Under the pieces are notes generated by a model that did no database searches, was not told the origin of the DNA, and saw nothing but the letters and a program-made list of their open reading frames with translations. From Leishmania donovani (lineage: Eukaryota; Euglenozoa; Kinetoplastea; Trypanosomatida; Trypanosomatidae), in assembly GCF_000227135.1 (NCBI RefSeq), contig NC_018245.1:440383-485426 (forward strand): DNA of 45,044 bases, written 5' to 3'. Within the stretch, counting starts at the first letter, position 1; each line of letters opens with the position of its first letter. This document shows positions 28,503-38,700 of this stretch, piece by piece. A program made the position numbers and the translations under genes.

Positions 28503-29213
28503 ATGAACACCCACCCACCTCAGCTGATGGAGGCGACGTCCGCGAAGATAGTGATGCTCGGTGAGTCCGGTGCTGGCAAGAGCTCCATCGCGCTCCGCTT
28601 TACGCGCAACGAGTTCTTAGCCAACCAGGAGACCACCATCGGTGCTGCCTTTCTGTCCAAGACGGTGATGATACCGCCACCGCGCGGAGTCGCGGCTGCC
28701 CCCGGCGGTGCCACCTCTGCTCAAACTCTTCAGCAACAGATGCGAGCACTGAAGTACGAAATTTGGGATACGGCGGGGCAGGAGCGCTTCCGCTCTCTCG
28801 CCCCGATTTACTACCGCGGCGCCTGCGGTGCTCTTGTCGTGTATGATATCACGAATAGCGAGAGCCTCAAGAAGGCTCAGACTTGGATCAAAGAGCTCCG
28901 AGCAAACGCAGACCCGTCACTCATTATTGTGCTCGTCGGAAACAAGAAGGACCTGGAGTCTCTGCGGCAGGTGTCCTTCGAGGATGGCCAGCGTCTCGCT
29001 GCTGAGGAGCAGCTCGCCGCCTTCTACGAGGCGTCTGCAAAGGACAACAACAATGTGGAGCAGGTGTTTCTCGATTTAGCTGCCAAGCTCCTCGACCAGG
29101 GCTTGGGCAACCGTGGCGGGACTGCTGGAGGTGCCCGCGGCGGCGTGGTTGCACCGCGCGGCGAGCGCGTGGAACAGAGCAACGAATCGGTCTCCCAGTC
29201 TACCTGCTGCTGA
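28503..29213 (+). CDS. RAB5: Rab5-like small GTPase with insertion between the switch regions
   Basis: Rab5 controls fusion and cargo sorting at early endosomes and recruits the CORVET complex that contains VPS16, also encoded in this window. The 236-aa product has the P-loop GESGAGKS at residues 20-27, switch I with QETTIGAAFL at 42-51, which is close to the Rab5 hallmark, WDTAGQE at 88-94, NKKD at 147-150 and an SAK motif near 180. It ends in Cys-Cys for double geranylgeranylation. Between switch I and WDTAGQ there are about 20 extra residues (about 57-80, rich in Pro, Ala, Gly and Gln) compared with the usual spacing. The tail before the cysteines is Gly- and Arg-rich. Trypanosomatids have Rab5A and Rab5B, and I cannot say which one this is. 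Confidence 0.85.
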   Translation: MNTHPPQLMEATSAKIVMLGESGAGKSSIALRFTRNEFLANQETTIGAAFLSKTVMIPPPRGVAAAPGGATSAQTLQQQMRALKYEIWDTAGQERFRSLAPIYYRGACGALVVYDITNSESLKKAQTWIKELRANADPSLIIVLVGNKKDLESLRQVSFEDGQRLAAEEQLAAFYEASAKDNNNVEQVFLDLAAKLLDQGLGNRGGTAGGARGGVVAPRGERVEQSNESVSQSTCC

Positions 29214-31129
29214 TCCCCTCTCCGGACTACCTTCGTGTTGTCATCCTCCTCTCTCCTCCTCTCCCTCCTCTGTGGCGTTGTTTGTTCTCGAAGAAGCAAC
29301 GTCAAAGGGTCGATGCAACCATACAAGGAACGGAAGAGGAAGAGAGAGAGAGAGAGCTGCACAGCACAGACGAATTCCCAGCTGAGTGCACCTCAGCTGA
29401 GCGCGACGCAATGCGGATTCCGCTGCCGCGTTCTCCACGGCCTAGAATCGCCTTTTCTTGTGCTTTTGATCCCTTCCTCTGTTTTTTATATGTTACTTGC
29501 CCTGCGCGCTCACCGCCCCTTTTCGTTTTTGACTTTGTCGGTGGCTTTGACTGCTGTGTGTGCTTTTCCCCTTTCTCTCCCTCTCCCTTATCTGTGATTT
29601 GCGCCTTTGCTCTGTCGACACCATCCACGTATGACAGAATCAGCTGCTGAGGTGCACGCCGCAGCGCATGCGCACGAACGGAAACGCCAAGACACCAGCC
29701 CTCGTCTCTTTTGGTTTCCCTTTGTTTTCCGGTGCTTCCAGCTGCTGCTGTTGTGCCCGACACTCCTGCCTGCACGTGTGGGCTATACAAAAACAAGCGC
29801 GCAAACATACACATAGTGAAACTCGGCGCGCGTGCACGAAGTTCCTTGGGTAAAGACGTAGCCAGCAGCAACCGAGCGTGACTTTCGGATTCAAGGCCGC
29901 GGCTTTCTTTCTCTCTCTCCTTGCTTTGTCCTCTACGCGTATAGCACGACTCTCTTACACATTTCTCTGAGGCTCGATTAGTCTTGCGCGTGTGCGCCAC
30001 ACATGCCAACAAGAGACATACAACCGCACCCACACACGCACATGCTCACAGACGCGTTGCGGTTATGAGAAACGAAAAATAGGAACGACAAAGCGGGCCA
30101 GGGTGTGGGGATCGACAGTGGGTCTCAGCACTGTGCCGTTTATTCGCTCCTCTTCTCCTCTCTCTCTGCCCTCACCCTTGCATGCTCGCCAATGGACGTG
30201 CTGTCCACTTGACCCTTGTATGTGTGTTGTCTCTGCTCGCACGTTGCTTCGTCTTGAGCGACTGTTCAAAGGAAGAAGGCAGTGCCATGTTGCCAGCACT
30301 GCCAAGCGGGGTCTGCGCTACGCTACCGAGATGATTGCTGTGCAGACATGCCCAGGCAACCGAACAAAGACGAATAGTAGTACAAAGAAAAGCACTGGCC
30401 ACGGCGACGCCATCGACACGGAAGAGGAGGAGCCGCGGAGAGCGGTAGAGGGGATGGTGGGAAACAGTAGAAGAAACAGTGCCCCATCTTATTCATTTTT
30501 CTTTTTGCCTTGGCGGATCAACTGCTTTCGTTTATGCTTTTCGGTGCTGCTGCATGCTTGCTCGATAAGCGTTTCTCTGCTACAACCCCCTCCCTCTTAC
30601 GCTCTTCTTCCGTTTTTTTTTCGTATCGCGCTGTGTCTTTGTGCTTCTCTTTCTATGATGGCTGTCTGAGAGCTCTCTGCCGTATGTGCGCAGTCTTTTT
30701 AGGATTGAAGGGGTTGGTGGCCTTCTGTGCACTTCTGCGCGCATGCGCGTACAGCTGAGTGGCGACATGCATGGACAACCGACCAACAGGAAAAAGCCCT
30801 TTCCGTGCGTGTGTTCTCTCATCTTGTCAACGCCCAGTCGTGTTGTCGAATCCGCCCCCTTTCTCTCGCTGCTCTTGTGGGTTGCCCAGTTGACGTTTTC
30901 TGCATGCCTCTTTTTTTCTCTCTCCCTCATCTTTGATTTTACTTGCTCACTTCCTCTTCCTATTTTGCAGGCCACACGAAAGCGAAGCGAAGGGTAGGGT
31001 GTGCCCTGTGTATGTCTGCGCACCACGTTGTATGCATGTGCTTCTCTCCCTGTATGCTTTTCAAATCACCTTTTCCTTCGCCCCCTGATGAGAGGGGGAC
31101 ACACACCTCAGCGCGTGGTATCTCAGAGT
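29214..31129 (+). other. Gene-free stretch after the Rab5-like gene
   Basis: About 1.9 kb of pyrimidine-rich spacer, which would be the Rab5 3' UTR and beyond. A GA run at about 29339-29355 and a small hairpin at 29379-29399 lie near its start. Frames on both strands (for example 29302-30033 minus and 30331-30669 plus) are low-complexity and carry no domain, so I do not call them genes. Confidence 0.55.
29379..29399 (+). other. 8-bp stem-loop in the Rab5-like 3' UTR
   Basis: The arms CAGCTGAG (29379-29386) and CTCAGCTG (29392-29399) are exact reverse complements around a 5-base loop. A GA dinucleotide run lies just upstream. The stem is short, so chance occurrence is possible. Confidence 0.5.
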
Positions 31130-31690
31130 GCAGTATCCCTACTCCGTGGGTCTGGGGTAGCCAAGCAGCACCCCCCACACTGCTGATGCCGAACCGCTTC
31201 TGGTGGTCACAAGGTCGAGCACCAGCGACGTAGGGGAGGTGAGCGCTATGCATCGCTGCTGATGTCGGCGGCCAGGTCGTGGATGACGTTGCATTGTGGA
31301 GCGACCTGCGACAGTGCCAAGCTTGTGTCACCTATGGGATAGGCAACATGTCAGCGCGACTCAAGCGCATCGTACCCGGCCCCTCACACTGCCTCCTGGT
31401 GGGGGAGCCTTCTCCACCCCGAGAGGGATGCGCCATGGGTGGCGACCGACACGATGGGAGCCGCTGTGAGGCAACCTGCGAAGCGGGCGGGTGGTGGGTA
31501 CAGTTCGAGGCGGGGGCCGTGCTCTTAGATGGCTGAGTCGGCGTGTTGCTGGAATGCGTGCTCCGCGCTGCTTTGCACGAAGCGGGTGTTGTTGGGGCCC
31601 TTGTGGCCGGGCTACAGGAGGGGGGGGGTACAGTGGAGCGGAGCTCGTGCTCTATTGGAGGAGAATTGCCGCCTCGACAACGCGACATTT
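31130..31690 (+). mobile_element. Candidate SIDER-type degenerate retroposon
   Basis: This stretch of about 560 bases differs from the spacer on either side: it is GC-rich, not pyrimidine-biased, and has no long frame. Its size fits the roughly 550 bp of SIDER elements, the short degenerate retroposons common in Leishmania 3' UTRs, and phrases such as GTAGCCAAGCAGCACCC and ACCCCGAGAGGGATGCGCC look familiar from such 3' UTRs. That resemblance is from memory and not from an alignment. SIDERs are known to affect mRNA stability or translation. No target-site duplication or clear A tail was found, so the limits are approximate. Confidence 0.42.
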
Positions 31691-31702
31691 CCATCGCCCT
31701 CT

Positions 31703-32097
31703 TTTTTTTGTTTTCGCTGTTCACCTTGCTTTGCTTTTCGTCCTTTGCCGCCACCGTGTTGACCTTTTTTTCCCTGTTCTTGTCTCCGTGCTGCGGTGCT
31801 TCGCTTGTCTTCTCCTTTTTTTCTCCTTTGCCTCTTTCGTCGTCCGTATACACGCACGGGTGGGCGCAGGGGAGGGGGCCCACGTGCACTCCAGCGCACT
31901 GCGCCCAGGCGGGCTGTGGGCGGACTCTCTGAAGTGAGAAAGGCCAGCGGCGCGCAGGCAATGGCTCTCCCTATGTGCGGGGCACCCTTGCTCGCTTCGG
32001 GGGAATGGTGCGGCGCGTTGGGGCGCAGCTGGCCTGTCTCGCGTGCCCCTTGCTTCCGCCTGTCTCTGGCGACTGTGTGTTGGGGCGAGAGGGCGAC
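31703..32097 (+). repeat. Left flank of gap 3, repeated after the gap
   Basis: These 395 bases recur as 32197-32591 with no difference that I can see. The first half is T-rich spacer and the second half is the beginning of repeat A. Confidence 0.93.
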
Positions 32098-32196
32098 NNN
32101 NNNNNNNNNNNNNNNNNNNNNNNNNNNNNNNNNNNNNNNNNNNNNNNNNNNNNNNNNNNNNNNNNNNNNNNNNNNNNNNNNNNNNNNNNNNNNNNN
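32098..32196. other. Assembly gap 3 (99 N)
   Basis: A run of 99 unknown bases flanked by the same 395-base sequence on both sides. Confidence 0.99.
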
Positions 32197-32591
32197 TTTT
32201 TTTGTTTTCGCTGTTCACCTTGCTTTGCTTTTCGTCCTTTGCCGCCACCGTGTTGACCTTTTTTTCCCTGTTCTTGTCTCCGTGCTGCGGTGCTTCGCTT
32301 GTCTTCTCCTTTTTTTCTCCTTTGCCTCTTTCGTCGTCCGTATACACGCACGGGTGGGCGCAGGGGAGGGGGCCCACGTGCACTCCAGCGCACTGCGCCC
32401 AGGCGGGCTGTGGGCGGACTCTCTGAAGTGAGAAAGGCCAGCGGCGCGCAGGCAATGGCTCTCCCTATGTGCGGGGCACCCTTGCTCGCTTCGGGGGAAT
32501 GGTGCGGCGCGTTGGGGCGCAGCTGGCCTGTCTCGCGTGCCCCTTGCTTCCGCCTGTCTCTGGCGACTGTGTGTTGGGGCGAGAGGGCGAC
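32197..32591 (+). repeat. Right flank of gap 3, copy of 31703-32097
   Basis: Second copy of the 395-base flank. It then continues through the rest of repeat A. Collapsing the copies would remove 494 bases. Confidence 0.93.
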
Positions 32592-32703
32592 GCCGGCAAG
32601 TTTGCCAAGCCGGTGGGGGCGCTGACGCCAGCTGCGTGGATCGCGGGGCTGGCCGCCGGTCTCAGACGCCAGGCCGGCATCCCCCGAAACCGCGCTGCAC
32701 GGC
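32433..32703 (+). repeat. Repeat A, direct copy
   Basis: This is the + strand partner of the inverted copy at 1-271, with three transitions between them in 271 bases. A partial copy lies before gap 3 at 31939-32097 through the duplicated flank. It is not coding as far as I can tell. Confidence 0.92.
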
Positions 32704-33907
32704 GCCACACGCTGCGGCGGGGGCTCCTTGGCGGCCGCGGTCCCGCACGAATGTGCAGGGATGCTTGGGCCCACGAGGCGGCGGGAGACCGCGCTTGCCT
32801 ACTCCCGCGCAGGCGCTTGTCCGGGTGCACCGGGTTGCTGCGACGACGGGTGGCTGGCGGTGGCGGCGTGGGGCGGGGGCGGTGTTGCTGCCTGCGGCCC
32901 CGCTGGCGCTGTGGTGGCCCCCGCCCTCGCCAGAGCCCCGGCCCCGACCTGTTTTGCCATGTGGGAGACCGAACCGGCGTTGTGGCCGGTACGCTGCGCG
33001 GGGTTCGCGGATTGCTGGCGGCTGAAAGCGCACGCCTCGCTCGCGCGGCATGGGCTGCCCCCTCCCGTGCCTTTGCGGGGGGGGGCGCGCGGCGGGTTCC
33101 CTGTGCGCTGGTGCGTGCGTGTGCGTGGGCCCCTTTCGCCTGCCACGCGCCCGGCTCCCTCTCAAAGGCGTGCGGGCCGGGGGGTGGGTGGGTGGGGCTC
33201 CTCTGCGGCCGCAGGCTGGCGGCAACGCCCCCCCCCCTTCTCGTGGTGTCGGCGGGTGCGGGGGCGAAGACAGCGGGCCTGCTAGAAAACGGCGTTGTCT
33301 TGGGTCAGGCGCCGGGACGCGGGCGCTGTGCGCACACGCTGTCGGGCACCGCTGGCATATGGCGCATCGCACCCGAACAGGGCAAGAAGAGGCCAGCAGA
33401 GCAGGGGCGGTGGGCGAAGGGGGCGCGACGAGATGCATGCGAACCGGCCCCGCCGTGCATGTGCGCGGCGCGTCCGGCGTCTCCCAGGTGGGGCCGTGTG
33501 GGCGGACGCGGCGCCGGTGCTGGAAGCGCGCCGAGAACGCCCCGAGTGACACCACGGAGGCCCCCAGACCCCGATGGAGAGGGCCACCGCCCCATGCTAT
33601 GGGATGCCGCGGCGGATGGAAAAACATGGCATGCATGCCGAGCGCAGGGTCTGGGAAGGCCCTGGCCTGCGGCTGGCCGGCTTCCTCGCTGAGCTGATCC
33701 GGCATGCGCCTGCGCCACCGCCTGGTTACCCGCACGACGGGCGCCACCGCTTCCGCCCTCGGTCAGGGGCGTGGGTGTGGCCTGCGTGGGTCGGGGCGTG
33801 CGGCCCGCCGGGTGTCCGTGTGGCGCTGATCGCGCGGCGCGTATCGGAAGAAGGGACGAGGACGGGCAAGAAGGGCTTGCTAGCCGCATGACCCCATTCG
33901 ACTGCCG
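32704..33907. other. GC-rich island without a gene
   Basis: Very GC-rich DNA with runs of G and C (for example near 33079 and 33229). Long frames are open on both strands (32469-33692 plus, 32662-33747 minus), but they overlap, are dominated by Gly, Arg, Ala, Pro and Cys, and show no domain. Composition, not selection, explains them. The island resembles 1700-3300 in character. Confidence 0.6.
33737..33907 (+). repeat. Left flank of gap 4, repeated after the gap
   Basis: These 171 bases recur as 34007-34177 with no difference that I can see. Confidence 0.92.
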
Positions 33908-34006
33908 NNNNNNNNNNNNNNNNNNNNNNNNNNNNNNNNNNNNNNNNNNNNNNNNNNNNNNNNNNNNNNNNNNNNNNNNNNNNNNNNNNNNNNNNNNNNN
34001 NNNNNN
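33908..34006. other. Assembly gap 4 (99 N)
   Basis: A run of 99 unknown bases flanked by the same 171-base sequence on both sides. Confidence 0.99.
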
Positions 34007-34177
34007 ACGGGCGCCACCGCTTCCGCCCTCGGTCAGGGGCGTGGGTGTGGCCTGCGTGGGTCGGGGCGTGCGGCCCGCCGGGTGTCCGTGTGGCGCTGAT
34101 CGCGCGGCGCGTATCGGAAGAAGGGACGAGGACGGGCAAGAAGGGCTTGCTAGCCGCATGACCCCATTCGACTGCCG
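34007..34177 (+). repeat. Right flank of gap 4, copy of 33737-33907
   Basis: Second copy of the 171-base flank. Collapsing the copies would remove 270 bases. Confidence 0.92.
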
Positions 34178-35752
34178 ACGGCTCGCTCTGGTCGACCAGA
34201 GTTTAGCTGCAGTGCGACCGAGGCAGGTGAGCCGTGGCTGTGTGTTTGCGTGTATATGTTCTGATTTGTTCGCGGGTGGAGTTATGGGCACGTTGCTGTG
34301 CAGCGGAAGAAAAGGCGAAAAGAAGTGCCTATTATCGTGCCATGTCCCTTGGCTCGTCTCTCTCCATGTTTGGCGTGGTGTTGGGTTCATGTGTGTGTGC
34401 GTGTGCAACAACGTTTTCTTTCGCCTCTTAGGCGCGTGTTTTTTGCATGTCTTGCTTGTGTCTCTGCCACACTGGCTCTCCCGCTGTGGCGTCGTGGAGT
34501 AGTCTAATGCTGATCCTGTGCTGGCGGCCTTTCTCTTGTTCTCTCGAAGAAGCACTCCTCTCACACCAAAGAAAAGGCCGTGCCAAGAGAGGTACTAGGT
34601 GGCGGAGGCAAGACCGCAACGATGCGCAGCCATCACGACCACCACTACACGGGCACGCACACAGGCGCCCATGAAACTTCGTGAAAAGGGCGCAACAACG
34701 TCGTTTCGGTGCAAGGGCAGCCGTTGACAGTCATGCGTTGAGCAAGAGCAAGGCAACGTGGCAGGGATTTGGAACGGGAGGTGCACGGTGATACGCTGTC
34801 CTCCTGTATCGCGCTCTGACCGCTGCTTCCCGTTTAACAGGATCGGCAGTTGCTCTTCTCCTCTGACGTGCGTCTGTCTGTGTGTGTGTTTTTTTTTTTT
34901 GGGGGGGGGCTGCAAATGGAGATGATGCACGAATGGAGGGGCGCGCTCGAGGTACCACAGCTCAGAAACAGCAAAAAAATAAAAAGATCGTCCGCGCGTG
35001 TCTCAACGATGTCTGCAACGTTTTGGTCGTCTTTGCGTCCACCTCACTTTACTCTTGAACTTCCCTTTCTTTCTCTCTTGCTTTCACGGCAACCCACACT
35101 CGCCCTTACGAGGCATGTGCCCAACTCTCCGTGTTCAGGCTGCCGACACACAGACACAGTCGCGCACCGTTGCAGTTGTGTGGAAACCACCAGGACCGAG
35201 CTGGCAGTGCCGTGTGAGAGCGACGTACAGCGCACACCTAAACTCTACGTTGTACAGCAGTCGAAGACCCTCACCCGGACAGGGTTGCTTCCCGTGAAGA
35301 CACACATGCACACACACGCACACATACCCACACGTACACCCATACACGTCTTTCATTGCCTGTTTTCTTCGCTGGCGAGTCTCGTGGATAGAATCATAGA
35401 TTGTTGTACCATACGTTACCGTAGAACTTGCAGAGTTGGGCGGCCAAGTCACCACACAAACAGGCCAACAACCACGTACATCCCCACACCCCCACCAACA
35501 AAAAAGGCAAAGGTACGTGGAGAGGGAAAGCTGCATCCTCTTGATTCGAATTTTATCGGCTTCGCTTCTTTGCTCTTGCGTTTCTTCATTTCACAGACGT
35601 GAGCACGTTCGTGCTGTGTCTCCCCGCGTTTGTGTGCGCATGCGCCGAGAATTGCCAACGAGCCGAGGTGAAAGGGTACGCTGGCTCACGCGCTCGCGCA
35701 TTGCCAGTGCCGACTACCGTGATCTCCCACGTTTGAAGAACGGTGGCTCTAA
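34178..35752 (+). other. Spacer before the coiled-coil gene
   Basis: About 1.6 kb with no recognisable gene. It starts with a 16-base perfect palindrome at 34186-34201, carries a run of 12 T followed by 9 G at 34889-34909, and ends with a good acceptor: a T/C-rich tract with TTCACAG closing at 35595-35596, 156 bases before the next start. Confidence 0.55.
35566..35596 (+). promoter_or_regulatory. Trans-splice acceptor for the coiled-coil gene
   Basis: A pyrimidine-rich tract interrupted by few purines ends in TTTCACAG. It is the last strong acceptor before the ATG at 35753. Confidence 0.5.
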
Positions 35753-38700
35753 ATGGAAAAATCTTCGCCGCCGCCACTGAATGCTGCGACACCGAGTGCC
35801 AGCGGCGCTCCTACCGCTAGCGCAGTGCTGGTAGCGCAGCAGCCGGAAGCTAGCACGCCCCCGCCGACGGCGGCGATACCGTCTTTACGCACCAGGCCAG
35901 AAACTCGCGCAAGCGTTGCTCCGACAGATGACGATGGGGTGGACGCAGCCGCCGATCGTGACGGATCTTCTTTGTACACTGCAAGTGGCGAGCAGGGCTC
36001 ATGGAGGGGGCGGCAGGAGAACGCGGAGGCCGTTTCATTTGCAGGCGACGCTTCTGCCTTGCAGAGTGAGAGTGCTGCCGCTCTCGAACCTGCAGGGTCT
36101 CCGCCGGCGCTGCGGCGGCCGTCGCTTCTGTTCGACACGGCGGTGACCACAGACGCGCTGTTTGCGCGCGTCCAGCAGCCACCACGACCGCCAGAGTTGC
36201 CACAGGCGCACCCACCCCCCTCTGCTGGCGATACAAAGCCTCGGCGCACGGCAGGGCCGATCTCTTCCATTCTTGGACGTCCTCCGCCGGCACCGCAAAC
36301 TACTATGACCACTGCCGCAGCACCTTCGGGCGGCTCGTACTTGTACTCCCATCCTACCCCGCAGCGCGACTCCTCCGCGTCTTCCTCTCTGGTAATGCCG
36401 CCTGTTGTGCCTGGGCGGCCGCGCAGCGCCTCCCCCACCTCGACTGTGGACTACATTGATATCGAGCATAAGCAGAACGAGCTGCGTCACGCGGTGGAGC
36501 ACCACGTGCAGTCCCTAGAGCGCTCTCTCGCCTTGCGTGAGGAGGAAGTGGCCACCCTGTCATCGCGACTGCGCAAGCTCGAGGAGGACTACCAGTTCAA
36601 CTACAACCTCATAGCGGAGCGGGATGCTGCATTGGAGGAGGCCTCGGGGCAGCTACAGCGGCTCTACCGCGAACTGAAGCGCCTGACAGAGGAGTCGACG
36701 CGCATGGAGAAGATAATCGACACGGCGGAGAGTGATATCAAGGCGGCTCGGCAGCGTGTGCGTGAGGTGGAGGAGGAGCGCGACGCTGCGGTGCGGCAAG
36801 TGCAGAAGGACTACATCATAAAGGAGCGCTATTTGGCGGAGGCCGTGCGCGCGAAGGAGGCGGCGCTCGAGAAGGAGCAGGCGGAGCAGCACGCGTGGTA
36901 CAAGGAGCGAGCCAAGGCGTTGGAGGAGGAGCGCGCCGCCATGTCTGATCGCAGTGCTTTGGTGTCCACGGAGACGGAGGAGCGCTTCAAGCAGCAGGTC
37001 GCCCGACTACAGTCTGAGGTGGCGGGGCTGCAACAGGCGCTGAAGGACGCTCGCCAGCAGAAGGCAGACGCCGAAAACCGTATTGTGGCAACGGAGGAGG
37101 CGAACGCCGCCCTCACGCACGAGTCTGCCGTGGCCCAGCAGCGTCACGAGGCTCTCGCACAGGAGGCGGCACTCGCCAAGAGGAACTTGGAGGATCGACT
37201 TGTGCGAGTTGTCGGCGACGCTGAAAAGCGTCTCCTCGCAGCAGAGGCGACTGCGCGGGAGGAAGCGGGCCGCGCCTCGCGCGCGGAGCTAGAGCGCACT
37301 CGTCTCCAGTCAATGCTGGCAGAGGTGCAGGAGCGCTTGCAGCACCTAACGACGCGCTACGATGAGGACGTCGCCCGCTTCACGAAGGAGCGGCAGCAGC
37401 TCCTCAAGAGCAGCGATGAGGCGATGGCAGCCACCACCTCAGCAGAGCAGGCATTACACGACACGAAGCGGGAGCTGGAGCAGCAGCGCCGCCTGGCCGC
37501 GGAGGAGGCGACACGTCTGCGACGCGAGATCGAGCGCGCGCAGGAGACGTCCGAGGCGACCCACAAGGAGCTCGTGACTGTGAAAGAAAGCTGTCACAAA
37601 TGGAGGGCGCAGGCACAGCACCTTGAGGCCGAGGTGCATCGCTGGAAGACGGAGGAGAGCAAGACGGCGGCCAGTGGACGGCTGGAGTGCTCCGCATTGG
37701 AGGAGAAGTGCCGGCAGGCCGAGCTTCGGGTGCAGCTCCTCGAGGAGGAGGTCCAGCAGGCAAAGAAAACTCGGCAAGGTGCGGTGGAGCAGGCGCAGGC
37801 CGAGGCGATGCGGCTCACGCGCGAGCTTCACGCCAGCGAGGCGGCGCGTCGCGCTCTGGAGGATCAGTTTCACCTGCAGGAAGACGTCAGGGAGGGGCGA
37901 GATGGGCTTCAGATGCTGCGCATGGAGAAGGAGCAGCTGCAGAAGCGTGTGGCGGAGCTCGAGCACACCAACGCAGAAGTAAGACTGCAAGTGGCCAACT
38001 TCGCTGCTGAATTGCAGAACGACCCGGTCATCAAGGCTGCCAAAGAGACACAGCAGCGCGCTGTAGCGCTGCAGCAGGAGTTGGAACAGGCCAGGGCGGA
38101 GGTGCAGCTGCTGCAGGGCTCGCTGAGGGACAAGGAGGAGGAGATGGCGCGACTGCAAACTGAGCTGTTGCGTGTGCAGGTTCTCGTCACCAGCGACGAA
38201 ACAGAGTTGCCTCCTCTGGACATGCAGACCCGGCTCGCCGCTGGCGCTGCCCACCTCAGCGACCACGTCTCGCGTGCGCTGCAGCGGCAGCAGCAGCAGA
38301 TGCGCTCAGAGTACAGCCGCATGCGCGAATCATACGAGGAGATGGTGCGCGAGCTGGACCGACAGCGACGTCGTCGGCGCAGGCCGGCGCGACGTTCGCG
38401 CACTGCATCAGCGGCCTCGTCGTCCTCGACGAACTCTTCGTCAACTCGGGAAGCCGAGCTCCCGGGGCGACATCGCAAGCGAGGGGGTGAGGAGCCGCCG
38501 GCCGCCGCCGGCGCCTCCGTTCCGCCAGCACTTCCCGACTCCAGGACGACACACCTCCTGCAGGAGTCGGAGGTGTGGCGCCAGCGATGCGTGCAGCTGG
38601 AGCAGCAGTTGCTCACCGTGCTGCGTGAGCGAGATCGCCTCAAGAAGGAGCTGCAGCTGGCCAAACAGGACGCCGCGGCCCTCGGTGCCGAGAAGGCTTC

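Noticed and set aside
32469..33692. A 407-codon open frame in the GC-rich island
   Set aside because: Several other frames on both strands are equally open there. The product is mostly Gly, Arg, Ala, Pro and Cys with no domain, and part of it is repeat A. GC-rich DNA makes few stop codons, so this is compositional.
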